Source: Juglans regia (taxonomy: Eukaryota; Streptophyta; Magnoliopsida; Fagales; Juglandaceae). From it: a stretch of 64,000 bases of DNA. The number at the start of each line of letters is the position of its first letter. The stretch's first letter is position 1. The position numbers and the translations under genes were made by a program. Below, piece by piece: positions 57,101 to 64,000 of this stretch. The notes under the pieces are model-generated. The model was not told the DNA's origin. It searched no databases and saw nothing but the letters and a program-made list of their open reading frames with translations. Location: assembly GCF_001411555.2 (NCBI RefSeq), contig NC_049907.1, positions 5,340,243 to 5,404,242 of the forward strand. The letters are read 5' to 3'.

Positions 57101-57899
57101 GGGTTCACAAAGCCATTTTCACCATAAACATTACTGATTCTTCTAGTGTTTTTCTTGAATATAGAAAATGGATCGAGTTCTGGATATTGCTTTTGTTTTC
57201 AATCTTGGTTTGTTCATGAATCCTTGATCTGTGTTGAAAGAATTAGGATTGAAATTTTTCTGCTTGTCTATGTGTTTGCTGTTTACTTCTTGGCAAATTT
57301 TCGATTGGTTGAGGCTCGGTTGGATGGTTACTTCACCCCACCGTCCCCTAGGACGAGTGCAAGAGAAATCCTCCCCGTAGTGGGGAACACCCCCAGGCAG
57401 GGGTAGGACCGTGTCACCCCAAAACCTAACGGTAGGGGGCTGGTAGCATCTCTACTGTTACTTATTGAGAAGAAAAAAAAAAAAAAAATCCCACTCTTCA
57501 TGTTATGTAAAATTAAAATATTTTTATTACTCACAAAAGCATGTAAATTGATTTTTTTTCACTTTGATATTATGCTTCTTGTGAAGTTAAATGTCTGATA
57601 TTAGGGAAAGGATTGCAAGATTTTCCATTTCTTTTGGGGTTCTTCCTGTTTGTACCCTTAAATGGCCGAAAGAACAGATGTAACTGGAATAGATTTAGGG
57701 GGGAAAAGACAGTTCAGTTTTTGTTGTAATGGTAATTTTTTCTAACAGGAAATGATCTTTATTTTCGATCCTTGATCTTGCAGTTTGGGGCGCATGCAAC
57801 CATGCATTCCATCTTCACTGCATCTTAAAATGGGTGAATTCACAGACATCTCAAGCACATTGCCCCATGTGCCGTAGAGAATGGCAATTCAAAGAATGA
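54110..57899 (+). CDS. APC11: APC11, RING-H2 subunit of the anaphase-promoting complex, 84 aa
   Basis: Catalytic RING subunit that, with APC2, brings the E2 enzyme to cyclins and securin in mitosis; nuclear/cytosolic. Coding exons: 54110-54128 (MKVKLL), 55599-55717 and 57784-57899. The protein continues RWHAVASWTWDAQDETCGIC, RMAFDGCCPDCKLPGDDCPL, IWGACNHAFHLHCILKWVNS, QAHCPMCRREWQFKE, which is full length and keeps all zinc ligands (Cys23, 26, 34, 37, 44, 51, His53, 56, 58, Cys59, 73, 76). Intron 2 is GT-AG. Intron 1 is odd: canonical GT-AG joining at TTAC|GTATCTTTCC and GATAG|GTGG leaves the message one base short; one extra G is needed for Arg7-Trp8. The donor resembles a U12-type site. A 5' UTR acceptor GTTTTGCAG precedes the ATG exon. 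AATAAA follows at 57960. Confidence 0.93.
54277..54325. mobile_element. Pure poly-A micro-insertion with 16 bp target duplication in APC11 intron 1
   Basis: TTATGCCTAGGAAGTT at 54277-54292 and again at 54310-54325, with only AT(A)15 between them. Confidence 0.9.
54408..54622. repeat. ATGAGATGAG MITE copy in APC11 intron 1
   Basis: GGTTGGGTTTGGATAGACAG, AT core with TGGGATTTAAAATAGTTGAA and TTTGAGAAAGTTGTAATGAT, and end GATGAGGAGGTTTGTGTATC plus CAAACCCAGCC. Confidence 0.75.
54624..54990. repeat. ~184 bp tandem duplication in APC11 intron 1
   Basis: TGTATTTT(T)CC...TTTGGCTGTTGAATGGGAA, CTCAAAATACCCATTTTCCC and GGTATTACTTTGTTGATA occur in two adjacent copies starting at 54624 and 54808. Confidence 0.85.
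55143..55405 (+). mobile_element. tRNA-derived SINE with 14 bp target duplication
   Basis: AACTATACCTTCAA at 55143-55156 and 55392-55405 encloses 235 bases. These start ACCCACTCGTGGGTAGCCCA with a box A-like GGTAGCCCAAGTGGTAAGGG and a box B GGTTCGATTCTCC, and end in an A-rich tail (CATAAAAGAAGAAA). A 30 bp unit containing the box B (GTGTGCATGAGCCCCATGTC and ACAGGTTCGA) is duplicated in tandem at 55195-55224 and 55225-55254. Confidence 0.85.
56690..56878. repeat. hAT-type MITE fragment with CCGG-rich end
   Basis: Inverted words (GGACCGAAAATTTTTGGTCC, GGTCTAGTCC/GGACTAGACC) and the end ATCAATTTACACCCCTA, typical of hAT-derived MITEs (complement TAGGGGTGTAAATTGAT). The left end is not identified. 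Confidence 0.5.
57314..57489 (+). repeat. Possible retroposon ending in poly-A
   Basis: A GC-richer stretch (CACCCCACCGTCCCCTAGGA, GTGTCACCCCAAAACCTAAC) in the AT-rich intron 2, followed by ACTTATTGAGAAG and 17 A. No clear target duplication; family unknown. Confidence 0.35.
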
Positions 57900-57959
57900 G
57901 AAAAAAAGTGAACGAGTTCCATGATGAATTGAATGAATACTGGCTGTGTATGTTAGTGC

Positions 57960-57965
57960 AATAAA
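57960..57965 (+). other. Poly(A) signal of APC11
   Basis: Exact AATAAA 61 bases after the stop codon. Confidence 0.6.
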
Positions 57966-58873
57966 TGCTTTCTTGTTGCGACCTTGTGTTTATGCAAGTA
58001 TGGGCGGGCTAGGCACAAATGCATTAATGCGGACATATTGGGTGATGGAAGGTGAGGAAACACTTTATCGTAACGTTTTGTAGTTTATCCATGATGAGAA
58101 ATGATAAATTACATATGCTTCTATACTATTTGGTCAACAATTGGAAACCATTAAAATATGCCAAGTAATGAGTTGTTTGATAATCAGAAAAGTAGAATTT
58201 GAATACAATATTGATATCTTTAAAAGTTCAGGGCGTTGTTGCTCTTATCATTTCTCTAATAGTTGAAAACTACTGTTTTGGCTGCTTCTTAGCGTTTTAA
58301 TTATTGTTGATGATGTCGATATCTTACTGTCCAAGCTAGGAAGATTGTGCTTCTATATATGGTTACCTTTTGTTGCTTTGCCAAGTTATATTTTTCTTCA
58401 TAATGCATATATCCATTTTTATATTCTAGATTAGAAGAGATACCTACATATCCACCCTTCTTTTGTCCACTTGACAACCGCATGCCAAAGTTAGGAAGAT
58501 TATATATGCTTCTATGTGCCAAACCGCATGACAACGATTATATATGCTGTCTCCTTGTGGACGGGTTGTAAATGCTTTTTTAGATTTGGAGACACACAAG
58601 CATGAATAAAGTGCTTCGGGTAATATCTATGGCATCTCCTCCCTTGTTTGCTCCGCTCTTTAGCTGTCTCCAGCCCATCATCGTTGTCATGGTCCCTCGA
58701 GAATATAGTCCATGATCCACTTTATTATATTAGATTATCCAAACTTAAAAGTGGCCAATCACCTCCGGACGAATGGCACTATCCCACCTCATATTTAGGG
58801 ATAAAGTTTGGTTGGGTTTCAATGTGGTCACCATGGGATGTAAAGTTGTTTTGCTTCACAAGAACGCAATATT

Positions 58874-59395
58874 ATAATTACAGGGATCACTTGGAATTAT
58901 GCCTTAATTTGGTTGAAAACCAAGACAATTCACATTAAATTAAGAATATTTTCTTAGTCACAATCAATCTTTTTCTTTCCAGCACATAAATAAACGATGA
59001 AAAGGAAAAACCAAAAAGAAAAAAAAAAACACTCAAGGGTCAACACTTGATATCTGTCATCCCAAAAGCTATAGCCTATAGAAGAGCTCCAAATCAGAGA
59101 CCAAAAGACAGATGCGCTTCAGTCGACCTCCACCTGTCCAAAAACCATCAGTATTATTTTTCATATAATTTAGGAACAGCTAAGCCTACCCCACTTTAGC
59201 CACAATTATTTAGTTGAAAATGACTTCTTTTTTACTGATTATACACCACATGATTATATACTACATATTTAATAAAATAATAATAATAATAATAAATTTG
59301 TGGTGTGAAGATATGAGTGAAGTTTTTCTTAGCAAAACGCATCAAAGTATTCCTCATCGTATCAATCATGTTACCACTCTAATTAAAATTATTTT
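58874..59395. repeat. Duplicated block, copy B
   Basis: Paralogue of 42287-43318, compacted. Here no RCI2 exon follows; instead ~135 bases later comes a TA/TATC microsatellite and the Helitron. Confidence 0.85.
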
Positions 59396-59479
59396 TACAT
59401 GCAGTAATATCATTGCATGCTTGTCGCATCAATTTCGATTCATAGAGACAACGATCGTGGAAAGTGGCTTTTATCCTGT

Positions 59480-59481
<2 letters not shown>

Positions 59482-59517
<36 letters not shown>

Positions 59518-59530
59518 ATCTATCTATCTA
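59482..59530. repeat. (TA)n-(TATC)n microsatellite at the Helitron 5' flank
   Basis: About 16 TA units then TATC units immediately before the Helitron start. Confidence 0.85.
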
Positions 59531-61049
59531 TCTCTATTATCTATTATATAAGTGCCTATCAAACGGCCACTAGACAGAAATTCTTGTTTCCCGTTAACTC
59601 TCTGTTAAATAAACGTTAACTTGCTACGGTAACTTCGAGAACGGTGATTTTCTTGTCTTTATGTGTACAGTGCGATTTAGTTGTGTCTTTTCTATTCTTT
59701 GAGATTGGATGGAATTGCGTCAGTCAATTTTTTATTTTTTATATTTTTATCTGTTGACTGTGTGATATAACGTAAAGATAAGTGTTTTATCTTTTTCAGT
59801 TCTGATACACTGTCATTTTAAGTTCTGATGCAGTGACAGTCTTTTACGTTTTGTCTTTTAGCGTATTGTGTCTTTTTATACTTCTATTCTCTTCGTTTAT
59901 ACGAGGTGATTTTGGTCTTTTAATTCAACTGTGTTAGGTATCGGCAACATAGCACTTCTCTTAGTCATATTTGTTTAAATGGTTTTATTTGTTTGTTTCA
60001 GCTCCCTCAAATTCTCTCTCATTGTCGGCTCTCTCTCTCCCGAGTTCTCTCTCTCAATTCAGACCCTCTCTCTTTTCTCTCCTCGTCTTCTCTCTTATGT
60101 GTATCTTCTCTTTTCTTTTGGTTCTTTAAATTTGTTTTCAGTGTTGGGTTTAATTTTTCCTTTCATTTCGTTGAAGCTGATTTTTTTGCTTGTCTGATGT
60201 GCATGTTTTCTTCTTTAGGTTTGGGCTGTTTGATTTGTGTTGATCGACTGCGTCTTTAGTTTCATGGGGTCCAGATCTTGACTGGTTTTGACAATCTTAG
60301 AGCTATGATTGAGGCCGAAGCTCTCAAAAGGAGGGACTGCACTCTCAAGTTTTTTCATGCCGTTGCACCTGGTTTGAGGATTGTAGATGGGTTTTGGTCT
60401 CCAGATTTCTTAACAAAATAGATTGATTTGTTTTTTCTATTTTGCTTTGCATGCAGTGGTTGATATCCAAGATTTTATTTCTCTTCGTGTTCGTCTCTGC
60501 CTCTTCTCTCTTTAGGTTTGGTTTTTTTTTTTTTTTTCTTTCCTTCTGTTTTTTGTTTTCGCTACGGAGGGTTAAAACACCAAGTTATTTTTTTCTTCTT
60601 TCTTTCATTTCTCCTCTCCCTCCTTTCTCCTTTACGCCGCAGCCCACCCTGAGCCCTATCTCCCTCTCTGCAACCGATGTATGGACCACGCCGTCAGCAA
60701 CAGAGCCGTCGGCAAGCTCTGCACCACGCCGAGTCACCCCAGATCTACCATTTCTCTGCTCGATCTCCTCCACCGCATTCGAACCCACTGCAGGTCATCA
60801 TTCAGATCCACCATGGATCTCACGTTCGTTACTTTCTCAGCAATTGCTCTTTTGTACAGTATGTTGGTGTGACTTTCAAAGTGAGGAGATGTTTTGGCCA
60901 CTAAATAAGAGGGTTGGAAGGCAGGGTTATCGGCTATAGGTTTTTCTCATTTATCACAAATCTGTTGAATGTGAGGCTCCGAAAAAAATGTGTCGTAGTG
61001 TTTGGTTTGAGTTTTTTCTTGCTCGGTCTTCGTTCGGGTGAGCTGTGAG

Positions 61050-61345
61050 TATGGACCCCCTTATTGTTGGCGGCAAGGCATGGGAAGATTTCTTCGTGCA
61101 TAAGCTTCTTCAAGCAGCAGAGAATGTATGTTGCTTCTTATTTTAGTTATGAGAACCTTCTCGGTAAAACTTCTTACTTGAGCATCAAAATAAATCGGTA
61201 TTGATCATGGGTTTTGTGTGAAATTTACTAGATACTGATGTTTGATTCTCTACATCGAAGAACCTGCTTGCATTATGCTGCTTACTATGGCCATTCATAT
61301 TGCCTTCAAGCTATTCTTTTTGCTGCTCATTCCACCCGTTTCAGA
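61050..61345 (+). pseudogene. XBAT31-like ankyrin-repeat E3 ligase fragment captured by the Helitron
   Basis: Two exon-like pieces. The first, near 61060-61128, gives AARHGKISSC in one frame and HKLLQAAENV in another, together matching the ankyrin unit TPLM..AAMHGKI..V.KLLQAGANV of XBAT31-type proteins. The second, near 61256-61345, reads RTCLHYAAYYGHSYCLQAIL and FAAHST, the next ankyrin unit. The RING domain and the other repeats are absent, and frames are broken. The intact gene would be a RING-ankyrin ubiquitin ligase elsewhere in the genome. Confidence 0.65.
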
Positions 61346-61349
61346 TTTT

Positions 61350-63860
61350 TGGTTTGTCTCTTCCATCCTCTGTCTGTCTTTTTGTCTTTTATTCTCTGCG
61401 TCTCTAAATGATCTGACTGGTTTTGCTTTATTTAAATGGCGACAGAGACGAGACTACAGCTAATGGGACTACAGACAAAAGTGCAGACGGAAAGCTGGTG
61501 GTAGAAGGCCAAGTCTCACGCTGGGCAGGAAAAAAAATAGAAAAAGAAAGAAAAAAGGAAATGCATTTGCATGAGATTTTGTTTGATGGAGGCAAGACGA
61601 CGTGCAACTGGGAAGAAGAAAAAGAAAATTCTTTCGGTGGAGAAGCCATTCATACGAGACCCAATTCAAAACTTTTTAGACAATTTACGTAAACAAATGA
61701 GGAAAACCCAGAAGGAATAAAAAACTCCCGAGTTTATTTGACTTTGACGCGAGAGAGTTTGTTTTTCTTCTTTGCGTTTGGACATAAGATGGAAAGAGAG
61801 CATTATTTCTTGTTTTTTTTATTTTTTTATTTTGGACATGGGACACAAACAACATGCATGCATATTAATTTATTTTTTCCCTTTAGTCTTATTTTCCTTC
61901 GCGAGTGTTCTTTTCAACTGTGTATGTAAAGTCCAAAATGAGAAGCAACTAGACGATATTATCGTTGCTCTTATTTTTAGGCCTTCTGCTTCCTTTATAT
62001 CCATCCACTCTCTTCTGTGGTTGCTTTTTCTACATAAAGCTGTCTTGTTCAATTTAGTACGGACCAGAATGAATTGATTAATTTTCAACCATGCAGATGG
62101 CCTTTTTTAAATGGGGCATGCTGTCTATGTAGGTAGATATAATGATAAGTTGCTTGGGTGGAGTGCATTCGGAATTATTACTTGTTGACTGAGATGCTTA
62201 GGTATTCCAACTCCTACCATAGCTACAATCCAGCCGTTGAAGCTCATTGAAGATGAGAAAGTACTCCAAAATGAAAGGCAACTGGATCCTTGCTATTAGA
62301 ATATTCAAGAGTTAATATATATATATTATTTTCTAATTTCCTTTTATAAAAAACTGCCTTTGGGAAATTGATCAATTGTTTGAATCTGAGGTGTTCAATT
62401 GATTTTTTTTTTTTAGGCCACGCAATCAAGCGCTAAAAAGATCACAAAATGCACGTAAAATAAGGGAAAAAAAACATTAAGCCAGTTTTGTTTTTCCCTA
62501 AGCATAAAGAGGATTTGGCATTACTGAAGAAAAAAACATAAAAAAATTCTATGTCATTCTCGGTTCATAATTTCATGCGCCCGTTTGGGTAATGAAAAAT
62601 CATAATTATCGTTATGTCAGCCAATCAGTCTGTTGGTCAGTTCATTATTTGTCTGGGTAATTCAAATTGCACTTTTCCTGCACAATAAAGTTAAATACAT
62701 GTTAAAGAATTTTTAGAAGGAAAATTTGAACTTCTTTATTTCTTCATTAATGGGTTTTTTTTTATTGGTTTTTTTTTTTTTTTTTTTTTAAATTGGGTTT
62801 TTCCGATTGTGTCAGTATAAATTTACATTTTTTTTTTCACTTTTCCAATGTATTTTTTTAATATTTTTAAATATTTAAAAAAAATTTAAAAGGTCACAAA
62901 ACCATTAAAAAATATTTTTAATCACTGTGTAAAAAAAACACGTACTTGGGATCCCCAATCGAGACCCCTGTGGGTTTAGCGTTACTCAAGAAAAATAAAA
63001 ATAAAAAAAACTCCATGCATGTCTCAATTCGCGGGTTCATCAATCTGTCTGGGTAATGATGGATCAAATTATTACCCACAAATATTTATTAGAACTTACC
63101 TTTTCTCTCTATGAATCAAATTATTGATTGAAATTTATTTTTGCTTTATAAAAAAACATATTATTTCTTAATTTATTTTAGCAAATTTGATATGTTTCTT
63201 GAATTGCTTAACAATACCAACATTTCAAAGTGAACCAGGCTATCTTGTGTTTACAATAATTTGAACTGTAGAATTTTTTTTTTTTCTAATTAGCAATTTT
63301 TTGGCCGGAGTGTTCACTTGAAAGGATCAGCATGTGCTCTTTGTAGCTCTACATATTGCTGAGATGATTCTGCAAAAGCTTTCTGATATTTTCCTAAGTT
63401 CATTTATCAGGGAATGTGTCCTTTTTGCTATTGATGCATTGTCTTTTAATTAACTATTACGTTTCCTTTCCTTTTATTTGTGTAATTTTTAATTACACTT
63501 GTATCAAAGATTGTTTGCCTCGATGGTGTTGGGTTGATCCAGTGTTGTTTAAAGCGCAAAACCCCAAGGACAAAGCAAAGCGAGTTTACAAATATTTGCT
63601 TAAAACGCAATTTGGAGTGATCTTAAAGCGCAGAAAAGAATAATTTTGTAAATTTTTAATGAAGAAAATAGAAGCTATCTATTCAAGACCAAGAAAATAA
63701 ATATTCTAGAGTGTTGATATTGAAAATCATTTGTCGTATGGTGCTACATGTTTTCATGTGTTATGCTTTGACCTTACTTCAACGCAAAAATATGTGTTAT
63801 GCTTTGAACTCGATTTAATAGTTTGAAATGATTTTTTTATTTATTATAAACATTGTCTCA
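61350..63860. other. Helitron interior without recognisable gene
   Basis: AT-rich with poly-T tracts (62758-62790) and several frames lacking any known motif. The piece 63500-63645 (AAAGCGCAAA words) looks like another captured scrap but was not identified. Confidence 0.4.
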
Positions 63861-63872
63861 CCTAGCTAGGCA

Positions 63873-63889
63873 AACGTGCTTTGCACGTT
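63873..63889 (+). other. Helitron 3' terminal hairpin
   Basis: AACGTGC TTT GCACGTT: perfect 7 bp stem eight bases before the CTAG end. Confidence 0.85.
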
Positions 63890-63900
63890 ACCCTGACCTA

Positions 63901-63901
<1 letters not shown>

Positions 63902-63944
<43 letters not shown>
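63902..63944. repeat. (TA)n microsatellite at the Helitron 3' flank
   Basis: About 21 TA units; the matching TA tract at the 5' flank suggests the Helitron landed in a TA repeat. Confidence 0.85.
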
Positions 63945-63946
<2 letters not shown>

Positions 63947-64000
63947 ATGCTATCTAACGGAAAATTTTGTTTTAACGATTTTTTTTTCCGTTATATAGTT

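Larger units (their letters stand above)
59531..63901 (+). mobile_element. Non-autonomous Helitron, 4371 bp, with captured gene fragment
   Basis: 3' end: hairpin AACGTGC-TTT-GCACGTT (63873-63889), 8-base spacer, CTAG at 63898-63901, followed by T. 5' end: A|TCTCTATTATCTATTATATA at 59531 with AAGTGCCTATCAAACGG after it, the usual TC start. Insertion between A and T without target duplication is the Helitron rule. No Rep/helicase sequence is present, so it depends on another copy. Within it is an XBAT31-like ankyrin fragment (61050-61345) and CT-rich leader-like DNA (60000-60900) of unknown origin. The 5' border is less certain because it adjoins a TATC repeat. Confidence 0.75.

Noticed and set aside
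60442..60939. 165-residue protein in the Helitron
   Set aside because: Begins with Phe/Leu runs from a poly-T tract, no family resemblance; may include UTR-like captured DNA but not a supported gene.

Overview
The window looks like nuclear DNA of a woody dicot. It is AT-rich, has GT-AG introns, and has only three ordinary host genes in 64 kb among layers of transposons. Several copies of a ~200 bp MITE with ATGAGATGAG-type ends are of a kind I associate with Fagales/Juglandaceae; that placement is an impression, not a result. There are no bacterial features, rRNA, tRNA genes or CRISPR arrays.

Host genes: a classical arabinogalactan protein at the left edge (154-633), an RCI2/PMP3-type 53-residue membrane protein on the minus strand (43619-43890), and APC11, the RING subunit of the anaphase-promoting complex (54110-57899). 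Broken host-gene pieces are a MATE transporter fragment (34665-35792), a GRF zinc-finger fragment (37191-37586) and an XBAT31-like ankyrin fragment (61050-61345).

The left half is mainly transposons inside transposons. After a decayed LINE (5787-9170) comes an old CACTA element (CACTA-2, about 10020-34655, genes on +). Into its 5' region a younger member of the same family inserted: CACTA-1, 11732-20728, with matching CACTACAACA termini and a CTT target duplication. CACTA-1 carries an apparently intact six-exon TNP1-like gene, only the C-terminal part of a TNP2 transposase, and a divergent Transposase_32-like gene. The TNP2 gene of CACTA-2 can be followed from N-terminus to C-terminus but is split by a hAT element (21359-26327) and by a 2.96 kb insertion (28057-31013). 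Its TNP1 gene is hit by a small TRIM-like element (33280-33705).

In the middle, a FAR1/MULE element with ~21 bp inverted repeats and 9 bp target duplications (35911-40314) lies against the MATE fragment. A 5' LTR-bearing truncated Ty3/gypsy element (45125-47751) and another LTR-like stretch follow. The long 5' region of APC11 has collected at least six tiny retro-insertions flanked by near-perfect target duplications, a SINE and several MITEs. The right end is a non-autonomous Helitron (59531-63901) with a hairpin and CTAG terminus, carrying the ankyrin gene fragment.
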